Positions 39,066 through 49,238 of a stretch of DNA of 64,000 nt are shown piece by piece. This DNA is from Proteiniphilum saccharofermentans. Lineage in GTDB: Bacteria > Bacteroidota > Bacteroidia > Bacteroidales > Dysgonomonadaceae. Below the pieces are notes generated by a model. That model made no database searches and was not told the DNA's origin. It was given only the letters and a program-made list of their open reading frames with translations. The DNA is taken from assembly GCF_900095135.1 (NCBI RefSeq), contig NZ_LT605205.1, forward strand, positions 3,410,001 to 3,474,000, in the 5' to 3' direction. The position numbers were made by a program, and so were the translations under genes. How positions within the stretch are numbered: the first letter of the stretch is position 1; each line of letters opens with the position of its first letter.

Positions 39066-39736
39066 TACATTTTACTTCTTTTGGCTTCTTCAATACGTTT
39101 ATTCCATTCAATCCGTTCCTGGTCAAGATCGTATCCCTGCTGAGACAGATAATTATTGATCTTACCCTTATATTGCCTGAAAACCGCCTGTTTGTCTTCC
39201 GATGACCCCATATTCATAGCCTTATCCCTGGCCTCAACCAATTGATTATAGACATACTCCTTTTCGTCTTGTTTCAGGGAGGGGATAAGCTCGGTAAAAC
39301 CCCGGTAGTTATGGTCGAAAGCACCAAGGGTCATTCCGTCTTTGACCCCGTCAATTTGTTGTTTATTCAAATATTTCGACAAGTTCCTGAGATATTTTTT
39401 CTGCAATTTCTGCAATTTTTTTTCAGCTTTGTTTTCTAACTTGCTTTTCTCTTTTCCGAATTTTTCATCCGGCAAACCGGATTGTTTCAGTTCTTCAATC
39501 TTCCGGTCTTTCCGGTCATGTATCTTGTTAAGATCCCAATACTGTTTCACCATTAGATCACGCACTTTTTCTTTGATCTCTCCTTCAGGAAGACGAACAT
39601 ACTGATCCAATATTTTATCAGATCTATTGCTCAACACCTCAAGATACTTTATATCCTCAGGTGTTTTGGCTTTTTGTGCATTTACCGAAATCAATCCGAA
39701 GAGGATGAATCCTATCAGGAAAATATATCGTGTCAT
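39065..39736 (-). CDS. DUF3826 secreted protein
   Basis: A 223-residue protein with a signal peptide (YIFLIGFILFGLISVNAQ) and an almost wholly helical, highly charged body with coiled-coil segments (KSKLENKAEKKLQKLQKKYL) and the family-like NKQQIDGVKDGMTLGAF. DUF3826 genes recur beside pectin lyases and rhamnogalacturonan enzymes in Bacteroidetes PULs, but no activity is known to me. Here it lies directly downstream of PL1 and upstream of GH43. No catalytic motif is visible; a periplasmic chaperone or oligosaccharide-binding helper is possible. Confidence 0.83.
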   Translation of the reverse strand: MTRYIFLIGFILFGLISVNAQKAKTPEDIKYLEVLSNRSDKILDQYVRLPEGEIKEKVRDLMVKQYWDLNKIHDRKDRKIEELKQSGLPDEKFGKEKSKLENKAEKKLQKLQKKYLRNLSKYLNKQQIDGVKDGMTLGAFDHNYRGFTELIPSLKQDEKEYVYNQLVEARDKAMNMGSSEDKQAVFRQYKGKINNYLSQQGYDLDQERIEWNKRIEEAKRSKM

Positions 39737-39828
39737 ACTTTTAAAACTGTTTATTCTTTACATTATTGTATCTGTAGTAAGCAACAATGCAGCGCAGCGT
39801 ACAGACTTGCAGTTGTGCTGCATTGTTG

Positions 39829-41523
39829 TTATTCTTGATGGAGGGAGCCGTTCTCCTGTAACGTATCATAATTGAACTGAAGGTTACTCCAATCAATTTT
39901 TGTTTCGGGATTGATACCATTGATGAATTTCTCGATATTGGTATACCCATCGCCATTGATATCGCCATTGGCATCCGACGGGTCATTTGGATTCAGGCCG
40001 TATTTTACTTCCCACCAGTCGGGCATGCCATCACCGTCCGAGTCCTGATAAGGCTCGCCTTTATATTCAGGATAACCTCCTACCTGGTTTATGTCGGTGA
40101 TGATCCCTTTTTTATACGAATCCGCGGGTAATCTTCTTTTTACATATTTGCTATCTTTGGTCTCCAATCCCTCTTTATATTCAATGATTCCTGTCTTTAC
40201 CTGTTTTACGATACGTGTATCCACTTCGTCTCTTTTCGGGAGGGTAGCACCGGCATTGTCCAATACCCATCCGAAAGCTTCGCGTGCAGGGAGAATACGG
40301 ACGTGCGCCATCGGGAACGGGGTTCTTGAACGCATATATTCAAAATGCTCTTTCGCTTTCTCATGCGGCATCCCCAATTGAATACCCCCGGCCCAGTTGT
40401 CTTTTGTTACCTCTTCGTTGTCGTCAATCACATTGCCATGTGCATATACCCTGCCAAAGATAAGAGAATCGATACTTCCTTTTTCAGGTTTCGCGATCCG
40501 GTATCGGACCGGGTCATTTTCGGGAGTGATAGGTCCGGGTTTGTAATAATTATTAATGAAATTCCACATCGACCTGTAATCTCCTCCGTCTACGGTCCTA
40601 TTCCACCAGTTGAATAACACGTTATTCACAAACGAAAAATCGCCCCACATCCCTACGGACGGATTACGTGCCACATTATTGGCAAAAAGATTCCGGGTCA
40701 TAGTGCTGTTGAGCCCTCCGAACGTGCTTCCGAAAGCATGATTATAGAGATCCAATGTCTCGGCGATAATGCTGTTTTGAACAGTGATGTTGACCGTGGG
40801 CAGTTTTTCGGGACTCCTGCCCGGGTGTCGTTTAGGTTCTGCCTCCCACATGTTTCGGTAGAGTGACAGGGATTCATCAAGCCCCCAACTGGCAGAAGTA
40901 TGGTCGACGATGATATTGCCTATGGCATCACCGCTTAGCGCATCATCGCGCCGCAACACATTCACTTCTCCTCTTCTGAATCTCATATGCCTGATAATCA
41001 CATCATGCGTATCAATATCCACCGACTCGCCGGCAATCACCACTCCATCACCCGGTGCTGTTTGTCCGGCAATGGTAATATACGGAGCGCGTATCGATAT
41101 CGGTTTTTCCAACCGGATAATACCTGCCACATTAAAGACCACTATTCTGGCTCCCCCGGCTTCACATGCTTCACGAAACGTTCCGGGACCCTCGTCGTCC
41201 AAGCTTGTCACTACATACACTTTGCCTCCGCGACCTCCGGGCGTGAACATTCCTCCGCCTTCGGCACCCGGAAAGGCGGGTATGTTGGCCTGTGGCAATG
41301 CTTTGGGAATACCGGCCCACGGAATGTAGGGACGTCCCTCCCGTGCCTCTTTCTCTACGATAGGTAATGCTTTTGCCCATGCCGCATCATTATGGAGTTT
41401 GACTGCTTCCATAAAAGCTTTTCCCTTTTGCTCCTCTTCCTGAGGTACCTGGGGATATTGTGCCTGCATAAAGTGCGGTACAAGAACCACTAATAGTATT
41501 ATGCTGTTTTTACAAGGATTCAT
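39829..41523 (-). CDS. PL1-family pectate lyase A
   Basis: A 564-residue secreted protein (signal SIILLVVLVPHFMQAQ). The parallel beta-helix opens with IPAFPGAEGGGMFTPGGRGG and contains ITIAGQTAPGDGV, IIRHMRFRRGE and DHTSASWGLDESLSLYRNMW near residue 211, the calcium-binding part of the PL1 site. The C-terminus has a thrombospondin type-3-like calcium motif, DSDGDGMPDWWEVKYGLNP and NGDINGDGYTNIEKF. It cuts alpha-1,4-galacturonan by beta-elimination, giving the unsaturated ends GH105 removes. It is a tandem paralogue of the next gene, of identical length, with a near-identical C-terminal 75 residues. Confidence 0.92.
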   Translation of the reverse strand: MNPCKNSIILLVVLVPHFMQAQYPQVPQEEEQKGKAFMEAVKLHNDAAWAKALPIVEKEAREGRPYIPWAGIPKALPQANIPAFPGAEGGGMFTPGGRGGKVYVVTSLDDEGPGTFREACEAGGARIVVFNVAGIIRLEKPISIRAPYITIAGQTAPGDGVVIAGESVDIDTHDVIIRHMRFRRGEVNVLRRDDALSGDAIGNIIVDHTSASWGLDESLSLYRNMWEAEPKRHPGRSPEKLPTVNITVQNSIIAETLDLYNHAFGSTFGGLNSTMTRNLFANNVARNPSVGMWGDFSFVNNVLFNWWNRTVDGGDYRSMWNFINNYYKPGPITPENDPVRYRIAKPEKGSIDSLIFGRVYAHGNVIDDNEEVTKDNWAGGIQLGMPHEKAKEHFEYMRSRTPFPMAHVRILPAREAFGWVLDNAGATLPKRDEVDTRIVKQVKTGIIEYKEGLETKDSKYVKRRLPADSYKKGIITDINQVGGYPEYKGEPYQDSDGDGMPDWWEVKYGLNPNDPSDANGDINGDGYTNIEKFINGINPETKIDWSNLQFNYDTLQENGSLHQE

Positions 41524-41544
41524 CTTTACTACGTATTGATATTG

Positions 41545-43239
41545 TTAGTACTGTGCGTGAATATTGCCTTTTGCTTTCAGCGTGTCGTGATTAAAAAGAG
41601 GATTGCTCCAGTTTATCTTTGTTTCGGGATTGATACCATTGATGAACTTCTCGATATTGGTATATCCGTCCCCGTTAAGATCTCCGTTGGCATCCGACGC
41701 ATCATGAGGATCCAGGCCATATTTTACTTCCCACCAGTCGGGCATACCATCTCCATCCGAATCCTGATAAGGCTCACCTTTATATTCAGGATAACCACCA
41801 ACCTGACTTATATCCGTGATGATACCCAGCTTATATGAATCGTCCGGTAAACGGCGGTGTTCGAATCTGGGGACACCGTCAAGGTTCACGTTCTCTGCGT
41901 ATTCAATGACACCTGTCCCCACAACCCTTGCGATCCTTTCATCAACAGCATCACGTTTGGGAAGTGTAGCACCGGCATTTTCAAGTACAAAGTCATAGGC
42001 TTCGTAGGCATCCAGAATGGTCATAGATGGCATCGCGAAAGGAGTCCTCCATCTTATTTCATCCGTATAGTCTCCTGCGTCCGAAAGGCTCTCTACCTGT
42101 ACTCCTCCATCCCAGTTATCTCTGGTTACCCTTTCATTGCCTTCCATGACATTGCCATTCACAAAAGCCATTCCATACACTTTGCGCGACAATTGGCTCC
42201 GACCCGATTCCGGTTTCAATATCCTGTGGCTGACAGGTCCGGAGGTTGGTGTAACAGGTCCCGGCTTATAATAATTGTTGATAATATTATATTTCGCAGT
42301 ATAATCCCCACCGTCTACAGAGCGGTGCATCCAGTTAAAAACCACATTATTCACGAAATTAAATACCCCGTTCCATCCTATAGAAGGATTACGTCCTGTA
42401 TTATTGGCAAACAGGTTTCGCATAAAAGAACAGTTTTCGCCTCCCAAAGTCGCGCCAAAAGAGTGATTCCATGTATCAAGCGCTTCTGAGAAAATAGAAT
42501 TTTGAATAGTGATATTCACGGTACCCAACTTCAAATCGCTTTTACCGGTACTGTCATTCCACATATGCCTGTAGATAGACATGTTTTCATCCAACCCCCA
42601 ACTGGCGGAAATATGGTCCAGCATAATATTGCCTACCGGATTTCCGCCTATCGCATCGTCGCGACGGCCTACCCAGGTTTCCCCTCTACGGAAACGCATG
42701 TGCCGTATGACCACGTCGTGGGTATTGATCCAGAAGGATTCGCCCGCTACACAGATCCCGTCACCGGGTGCAGTTTGTCCCGCAATGGTAATATAAGGAG
42801 CTCTGACAATGAGGGGAGATTTTAATTTGATGATACCCGATACATTGAACACAACAATACGTGCACCTCCCTGTTCACACGCCTCCCGGAGCGAGCCGGG
42901 ACCGCTGTCGTTCAGATTCGTTACCATGATCACTTTCCCACCCCGGCCACCAAAACTATAGGCGCCTCCCCCTTCAGCTCCGGGGAAGGCGGGAATATGG
43001 GCTTGCGGGAGATCGGACGGTCGCGCTGCCCAAGGGATATAAGGCCTTCCGGCCCGAGCCTCTTCTTCGATAACAGGCAAGGCCTTTTCCCATGCTATGT
43101 CGGATTGACGCCGCGCCTCCTCCATCATCTGATTTGCCTCCGCTTGTACTTCTTTAGGAATCCTTGGATATTGTGCGACAATAGATGCACTGTATAACAA
43201 CCCAAAGATAAACATGAATAATCCAATCTTTCTATTCAT
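41545..43239 (-). CDS. PL1-family pectate lyase B
   Basis: A 564-residue paralogue of lyase A with signal peptide (IGLFMFIFGLLYSASIVAQ), the same IPAFPGAEGGGAYSFGGRGG start, DHISASWGLDENMSIY site near residue 210 and the DSDGDGMPDWWEVKYGLDP / NGDLNGDGYTNIEKF calcium motifs at the end. It differs from lyase A mainly in the middle loops (ARNPSVGMW versus GRNPSIGWN regions and the region after NNYYKPGP), so the pair may prefer different methylation or acetylation patterns. It is the first enzyme gene after susD3, following a hairpin. Confidence 0.92.
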   Translation of the reverse strand: MNRKIGLFMFIFGLLYSASIVAQYPRIPKEVQAEANQMMEEARRQSDIAWEKALPVIEEEARAGRPYIPWAARPSDLPQAHIPAFPGAEGGGAYSFGGRGGKVIMVTNLNDSGPGSLREACEQGGARIVVFNVSGIIKLKSPLIVRAPYITIAGQTAPGDGICVAGESFWINTHDVVIRHMRFRRGETWVGRRDDAIGGNPVGNIMLDHISASWGLDENMSIYRHMWNDSTGKSDLKLGTVNITIQNSIFSEALDTWNHSFGATLGGENCSFMRNLFANNTGRNPSIGWNGVFNFVNNVVFNWMHRSVDGGDYTAKYNIINNYYKPGPVTPTSGPVSHRILKPESGRSQLSRKVYGMAFVNGNVMEGNERVTRDNWDGGVQVESLSDAGDYTDEIRWRTPFAMPSMTILDAYEAYDFVLENAGATLPKRDAVDERIARVVGTGVIEYAENVNLDGVPRFEHRRLPDDSYKLGIITDISQVGGYPEYKGEPYQDSDGDGMPDWWEVKYGLDPHDASDANGDLNGDGYTNIEKFINGINPETKINWSNPLFNHDTLKAKGNIHAQY

Positions 43240-43336
43240 ACGACAAAAATATTTATTTTATATCCTCCACACCGATAGGACGTATTTCATAGACGCTTTA
43301 CTTCATTTTTTGTAACCTTAAGAAAGGTAAAAGAAA

Positions 43337-43373
43337 GAGGGAACTATTACAAATAGCTTGCAACAGCTCCCCC
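43337..43373 (-). terminator. Hairpin terminator or attenuator after SusD3
   Basis: On the minus strand GGGGGAGCT pairs with AGTTCCCTC (9 bp, two G-T wobbles, 19-nt loop) and is followed by the T-rich TTTCTTTTACCTTTCTT. It starts 39 nt after the susD3 stop and precedes the PL1 genes. Confidence 0.5.
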
Positions 43374-43411
43374 TAACCCATTTATTAATCCATTAAAAAA
43401 ACAATCTATTA

Positions 43412-45733
43412 TTATTCCGGTGTACAGTAATAATAAGTTCCATCTTGCTCTTCGGGTCCAAGACCTGTTGGATTTGCATTGGCAGTCATCCATCCTGCGG
43501 TTTGCTCAATCCAATCATTTCCCTTTCCCGGAGTATACATATCATAGTGGATCGGATAGACATAGTACCACCCGCGCCAAGCGAACAGAAAATTTTGATC
43601 TGTCACATTTGTTCCGCTATCCATGGCATATTTATGTCCCATTCTGCTGTCTTGAATCGGATTTACTGTTTCCATACCAACGCCATCATAAAAAGCATCT
43701 AATTTATCGAAAGCAGCATCTCTCTGGGATTCAGTCATATTTCTGCTGATAGGCGAAACTGCAAGTAATCGTTCGTCTGTTTTCAAAGGATGATCTATTA
43801 CTCCTTCATTCGGGTTCCACTCATCCACAGGGTATACATTATCAATATCATATGCCCAAAGTTTGCTGGAGTGTTTTGTTCCCGCGAACCGGGGAAGTCC
43901 CAATTTTGTCAATACATTACTTTCTTTGGTGTAATTGGGTCTCCCGTCTTTTCCGTCATAAATACGCCATCCTTTTCCCCATGCAAGATCGGGAGTATAA
44001 AAGCGAGTCCCATCATCAAAATCAGCAAGTCGGGGATCAAAACCGGCACCTCCTTCATACAACAACCAACGTCTCATATCCCAGGAGCGTTTGCCCTCAT
44101 ATGCCAGTTCTACAGCACGCTCATTCAAAACAGTCCTGATCGCAGAATATTTGTCTGTTATGTCGTTTAACCCGTAATTGTTGGCCGCATCCACACCTAC
44201 ACGACTACGTATTTTGCTCAAATAGCTGATGGCACCCCCAACATCACCTTTTGCCGCATATGCTTCAGCGATGTTTAACAATATCTCAGCATAACGATAT
44301 TCCAATATATCTGTCCCACTGGTTGATTCCCCTCCTATGGGAACATTGGGATCTGACATCTTCCAGACAATCGCCCTGCTTTTTTTCTGAGCACCTCCAT
44401 CTCCTCTGCTGCCATCAGTATAACGGTACATTTGGTTTTCAGAGGTACTGTATTTATAGGTGTACAACCAAATCTGCGTATTTGTTCCCGGCCATTCACA
44501 TCCGGAGAATGCAAAAGTACGATAGAACCGGGGATCCCTGTTCCTATAGAATTTTTCGTTATTGTATCCATTCTCTTCTATCGCCGCCCTACCATTTCTC
44601 ATTGGAAATTTCATTAAAACCTCATCAGGTGCCGGCATACCGGCATTGGTTCCGGAAATCACAGCTCCGGGACGGACATATTGTTCCCATCTGTTGAATG
44701 CTCCTGCAATTACATTGTCGCTTTTTGGAATCTTTATGATCGCTTCCGGGTTAAACATTCCATTGTATGCATAGAATGCCCTGTCCCACGATTCAATATC
44801 ACTGATACTCGATCCGTAACCTGCCGTATTGGCCGCTGCTTCCGCAGCCAAGCTGGCATCGAGCGCTGCTTGCCAGCGTCTGCTGCCGGGGTCGTCCCAA
44901 TTGGCATTGAACACCGGACTGGCAGCATACACACGTACTCTGCTTATCATTGCCAATGCTGCCACAGAAGTAAATCGGCCATCATTATCAGCATCCCACA
45001 CAGCCGGAAGCAACTCTGCGGCTGCCTGGAAATCATCGCAGATTTTGTCAATACAATCCTGAATGGGCATACGCAAAGAACGATCGCCTGGTTGTGGCTG
45101 ATCCGTGTCCGTCGCATAATAGGGCACACCTCCCCATAAACGAACCGCATCAAAATAGAGCCACGCACGTGCAAAAATAGCCTGTCCTTTTAATTGGTCC
45201 CAAAACGTATCATTATTGTACAGGTCACGGGATCGATCGATTTCAATGATAAAGTTATTGATAAGAAAAACAGTAGGAAAGAGCGTATATCTGTTAAAAT
45301 TATTATAGTTACTTGAGGAACTTCTGGGATCATTCCAATACGGAGGATTGGCAATATGGTTCCCTGCTTTGGTATTCTTACCGTTGGATCCATTATACCT
45401 TCCGTCCCTGAACCCCCCGTCAGACAACTCTTCCGTGTAAATGTGCTGCAGACCGCCTGTGTTCTGAGCTTGTCGCATTAGCGGATCGGATCCGCAAAAA
45501 GGAGAATTATACCTTTCCAATATCTGTTTATAGATTGTTCCAAATACTGCTTTTGCCTGCTCCGGATCACTGTATACATCTAATGTCGTTAGATTATTAT
45601 AATCCCTCTTGTCCTGTAAAAACTGATCGCTGCATGATAACAAAAATGTCAATATGCATATACTGATCAATATTTTTGATATTATTATTTTCATAAGTAC
45701 TCGTTTCATACAATTTAAACTATTTATTTTCAA
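43412..45733 (-). CDS. SusD-like glycan-binding outer-membrane lipoprotein, large type (SusD3)
   Basis: A protein of up to 773 residues, longer than most SusD proteins. Several Met codons open the frame (MKINSLNCMKRVLMK); the third (45694) gives the most compact lipoprotein signal, MKIIISKILISICILTFLLSCS. After the Cys comes DQFLQDKRDYNNLT and a SusD fold with LNIAEAYAAKGDVGGAISYL, VLNERAVELAYEGKRSWDMRRW. A C-terminal extension beyond this last motif (about 200 residues, many Trp, Tyr and Asp) is unusual in length and could add a binding surface. It is the surface partner of SusC3, starting 5 bp after it. Confidence 0.93.
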   Translation of the reverse strand: MKINSLNCMKRVLMKIIISKILISICILTFLLSCSDQFLQDKRDYNNLTTLDVYSDPEQAKAVFGTIYKQILERYNSPFCGSDPLMRQAQNTGGLQHIYTEELSDGGFRDGRYNGSNGKNTKAGNHIANPPYWNDPRSSSSNYNNFNRYTLFPTVFLINNFIIEIDRSRDLYNNDTFWDQLKGQAIFARAWLYFDAVRLWGGVPYYATDTDQPQPGDRSLRMPIQDCIDKICDDFQAAAELLPAVWDADNDGRFTSVAALAMISRVRVYAASPVFNANWDDPGSRRWQAALDASLAAEAAANTAGYGSSISDIESWDRAFYAYNGMFNPEAIIKIPKSDNVIAGAFNRWEQYVRPGAVISGTNAGMPAPDEVLMKFPMRNGRAAIEENGYNNEKFYRNRDPRFYRTFAFSGCEWPGTNTQIWLYTYKYSTSENQMYRYTDGSRGDGGAQKKSRAIVWKMSDPNVPIGGESTSGTDILEYRYAEILLNIAEAYAAKGDVGGAISYLSKIRSRVGVDAANNYGLNDITDKYSAIRTVLNERAVELAYEGKRSWDMRRWLLYEGGAGFDPRLADFDDGTRFYTPDLAWGKGWRIYDGKDGRPNYTKESNVLTKLGLPRFAGTKHSSKLWAYDIDNVYPVDEWNPNEGVIDHPLKTDERLLAVSPISRNMTESQRDAAFDKLDAFYDGVGMETVNPIQDSRMGHKYAMDSGTNVTDQNFLFAWRGWYYVYPIHYDMYTPGKGNDWIEQTAGWMTANANPTGLGPEEQDGTYYYCTPE

Positions 45734-45737
45734 AATA

Positions 45738-48700
45738 TCAGAATGTCATATTAACCCCTAAAGTCCATGTCCTTAATGTAGGATAATCAGTCCGCCCGCC
45801 ATCGTACATATTTCTATACCTGCCGGGGTACGGATTGTAAAAGTCCCATAAGTTATTACCTGTCAAATTAAATTGCAATCTTTCGATCTTAACGTTTTGT
45901 AATAACTTTTTCGGTAATGAATAGCCAAAAACCATATTTCTTACATACATTCTGAAAGAGGATACTTGCCAGAAATCGGAACGCTCCCCAAATGCACTTG
46001 GAACAGCCATACTCGGATATTTTCCATTCGGATTATCATCCGGATCGAACATATCGGCTACATAAGAGAATTGGGACCATATAATGGTGCTATTATTAAT
46101 GGCTTGCCTTACATCGTTATCAAGAGCATAATAACCACCCCAACCGGTAGAGATCATAGAAGACCAGCTAAAATCTCCCCACTGAAGGCTTAATTTTGTA
46201 TTCACGCCATGACGCCTGTTACTGGCCAGTTTGGCATAATCTTCACCGTGATCTCTCGAAATTACACCATTCGGACCGGCAATAGTTTGGTTTTCGACAT
46301 CGATATCTCCTGCAAGATCCTGATAAGCAATCATGCCGGGAAACATTCTATCCTTGGAAGTAATACCAAGATAACTGGGAGTAGTGCCGGCTGCCGTTGC
46401 CAGATCGGTAAGATACTGCCAATATTTGTCGATATCTTCCTGCGTCCTAAGCATCCCGTCGCCCTGGCTTGTATTTTTCCAAACTTTAAACCCCCATTGA
46501 TGTCCGGGGCCACGATAGCCTGTCCAACTGCCCTGATCTTGCACAAGTGCGGGATAATCGAAAACAGGCTCTTGTCCCAATACGGTTTTGTTCCAGTTTA
46601 TACTATAGTCAATCCCAATTCCATATCTGATCGGTCCCCATGACGGAAGCAAAGATTGGTTAATCCTGTCGTTCCACCTTAATGAAAATTCCCATCCCCA
46701 GGCATCTTTCTTCCCATAATTGATCGGTGGTAGCCTTGCCCCGATATAGATGGGTTCTTCATCATCAGCGATCTGCATAATCAAATCTTTCGTTTTGTCG
46801 TAATAATAATCCGTCGTAAGGGACAAACGTCCCGACAATATACTAAAATCCAACCCCAGGTTTTGCTTGATTGAAGTGTCCCACTTGATATCACGATTCG
46901 CAGTACCTCTTATATTAGCTCCCAAAGCAGGTTGCCCGCCTATACTTCCGAATCCGAGGCCACCGGTCGGATTGATATTATAGAGTTGTAACCACATCCA
47001 GGCGTCCACATTGTCCTTCCCTGTCTGCCCTAAACTATAACGTAATTTTAAAAAATCTATCGTATTGGATAATTTGCTGTTTTTGAAGAATTTTTCTTCC
47101 GATATAACCCAACCGGCAGACCCTGTAGGGAAAATACCCCAGTAATTTTCAGGGGCAAATTTCGTGGAAGCATCAGCACGGATAACAAACTGAAACAGAT
47201 AACGATTATCGTATTTGTAATTTGCCCTGCCCACATATGATAAAGATCCACTCTCATATTTTCTGAAATAGGTTTCCTGGGCATTCGTACTCAGCGTCCC
47301 GGCTGTAGCGCTTACGCCATTGTATGATCTTCCGGGGCCCCTGTATAATTGCTGCTGATTGATGCCCTCCGCTTCACCTCGCTCAATGACCCCTGTAGCA
47401 GATACGTCATGTCTGCCAAATGTGCCGTTGTACATCAACATGAAATTAAGCTGTTCCGATTTTCTTATATTCTTAGTATAAGTAATTGTAGGTTTCCTAC
47501 TGATATCGGTACCGTCAGGATCCCCATAGTTGATAAAATTCCAGATTGTATGCTCTCCGATCAGGTGCATCCCTTCTCTATCGGTATTTCCGGCACGTGC
47601 AAGCTGGTAATAGTCGCCCACGTTATTGTTATATGAATTGTCATAACCCACTGCATAGGTTCCCCTTACCGATAATCCTTTGATAAACGGAATATCGTAA
47701 TTTAAAGAGAAGTTCGCATTGTAACCATTCTGCTCCAGGTAACTTCTCGATTTGGAATCTTCATTGGCAAAAAAGTTCCATACCGGGAACCCGCTACCGA
47801 CATTTGCGTCTGTAGACGTGTTCACAGCATGGGGACCAACCCATGGCGACAAATAGAAATTTCGCATCTCATTGGTGACAGGATCCAGAATCTCAGCCTC
47901 TATAGGAATGAATTTTGGCATGTGGCGCAGCATCGGGTAATCGTGTGAAGGGCTTTGACTTCCCCATGGGCCGGAAGAAATCCTTGCCTGAGGATTATTG
48001 CCGGTTTGTTTGGTATTGTATCCTGAAATCGAGGCCGACAGTTTTAATCCCGCCGCAACGGTTATCTCGCCACCTGTACGGAATGTCCATTTATCAAAAT
48101 CCTGGATCTTTCCTAAATTTGTTTCCTGATTTTGGTAATTGATCCCGGCAAAATAGGTTAATTTTTCCGAACCGCCATCAACCGTTAGTGAATGGCGTTG
48201 AGACAATGCCGACTGCCATGCCCTATCCAACCAGTCATAGTTCAGGTTTTTCATCGCATTCAACTCACTTTCGGAATAAAGATATGGCGCCCAATTTGAA
48301 TTACCATTGATCCTGTCTAATTGATTCAGCATCCGATTGGTAAACACGCCGGTTTCATATGCATTCATTGTTTTTATATGCCCGACCGCATCAGAGAAAT
48401 CCAACTTTGCAGAATAAGAGATTTTTGGCGTACCAACAGATCCTCTTTTTGTTTTTACCAGTATTACGCCAGCAGAGGCACGGGAGCCATACACAGCAGC
48501 TGAAGCGTCTTTCAGGATTGTCATGCTTTCAATGTCGGAATGATTCAACATGTTAAAAACAGTCATACTAGGTTCTCCATTCTCATCCACCTGCACCACA
48601 TCATCAATAACGATCAGTGGTTGATTAAACGCCGAACTTCCATCGAAACTCATAGGTTGGCGCACCCTGAACGAACCGGTTGAACCGGGTCGACCGCTAC

Positions 48701-49238
48701 TTTGAGTTACAGATAATCCCACTACCTGCCCTGCCAGCGCATCTATAATGGAAGCACCCGGCAACTCCGCGATCTCATCCATGTTCACACCTGTTGCCGC
48801 ACCGGTCAGATCCCTCACGCGTTGTGTACCGTAACCCACTATCACCACTTCATCCAATGTCTGGGCATCAGGCTCCAATTGAACCGTAAGGCTACCAGAG
48901 GTTACCTGAATGCTTTGTGTTTCATACCCGACATAAGATATCCTTATTTCATCTCCTTTCCTTACTGAAATTGTGAAGTTTCCATCAATGTCGGTAACAG
49001 TCCCACCGCCGGTTCTTACAACCAGAATCGAAGCACCGATTACAGGATCATTGTTCTCATCAATTACTTTACCTCGCACGGTAATGTCTTGTTCAACATT
49101 CTTTAAAACTTCTTTTTTTTCAAAAACAGATGCCTGAGATGACATTGGCATGTACCAGAAAAATAAACTAAAGGCGCACAATATCGTCGGCACATTTAAT
49201 TTAAGATTTAATCTCATTTTTTGTTGTTTGTAATTCAT
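45738..49238 (-). CDS. SusC-like TonB-dependent outer-membrane transporter, large type (SusC3)
   Basis: An 1166-residue protein with a hydrophobic signal (VPTILCAFSLFFWYMPMSSQA), carboxypeptidase-regulatory-like domain (VRGKVIDENNDPVIGASI), TonB-box segment (LDEVVIVGYGTQRVRDLTGA), plug (IVIDDVVQVDENGEPSMTVF ... ILKDASAAVYGSRASAGVI) and barrel ending GVNMTF. It is about 100-160 residues longer than the other two SusC proteins and has a different plug signature (AAVYGSRASAGVILVKTKRG), so it belongs to another subfamily and probably takes larger or different oligosaccharides. It heads the right operon of the PUL. Confidence 0.95.
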   Translation of the reverse strand: MNYKQQKMRLNLKLNVPTILCAFSLFFWYMPMSSQASVFEKKEVLKNVEQDITVRGKVIDENNDPVIGASILVVRTGGGTVTDIDGNFTISVRKGDEIRISYVGYETQSIQVTSGSLTVQLEPDAQTLDEVVIVGYGTQRVRDLTGAATGVNMDEIAELPGASIIDALAGQVVGLSVTQSSGRPGSTGSFRVRQPMSFDGSSAFNQPLIVIDDVVQVDENGEPSMTVFNMLNHSDIESMTILKDASAAVYGSRASAGVILVKTKRGSVGTPKISYSAKLDFSDAVGHIKTMNAYETGVFTNRMLNQLDRINGNSNWAPYLYSESELNAMKNLNYDWLDRAWQSALSQRHSLTVDGGSEKLTYFAGINYQNQETNLGKIQDFDKWTFRTGGEITVAAGLKLSASISGYNTKQTGNNPQARISSGPWGSQSPSHDYPMLRHMPKFIPIEAEILDPVTNEMRNFYLSPWVGPHAVNTSTDANVGSGFPVWNFFANEDSKSRSYLEQNGYNANFSLNYDIPFIKGLSVRGTYAVGYDNSYNNNVGDYYQLARAGNTDREGMHLIGEHTIWNFINYGDPDGTDISRKPTITYTKNIRKSEQLNFMLMYNGTFGRHDVSATGVIERGEAEGINQQQLYRGPGRSYNGVSATAGTLSTNAQETYFRKYESGSLSYVGRANYKYDNRYLFQFVIRADASTKFAPENYWGIFPTGSAGWVISEEKFFKNSKLSNTIDFLKLRYSLGQTGKDNVDAWMWLQLYNINPTGGLGFGSIGGQPALGANIRGTANRDIKWDTSIKQNLGLDFSILSGRLSLTTDYYYDKTKDLIMQIADDEEPIYIGARLPPINYGKKDAWGWEFSLRWNDRINQSLLPSWGPIRYGIGIDYSINWNKTVLGQEPVFDYPALVQDQGSWTGYRGPGHQWGFKVWKNTSQGDGMLRTQEDIDKYWQYLTDLATAAGTTPSYLGITSKDRMFPGMIAYQDLAGDIDVENQTIAGPNGVISRDHGEDYAKLASNRRHGVNTKLSLQWGDFSWSSMISTGWGGYYALDNDVRQAINNSTIIWSQFSYVADMFDPDDNPNGKYPSMAVPSAFGERSDFWQVSSFRMYVRNMVFGYSLPKKLLQNVKIERLQFNLTGNNLWDFYNPYPGRYRNMYDGGRTDYPTLRTWTLGVNMTF

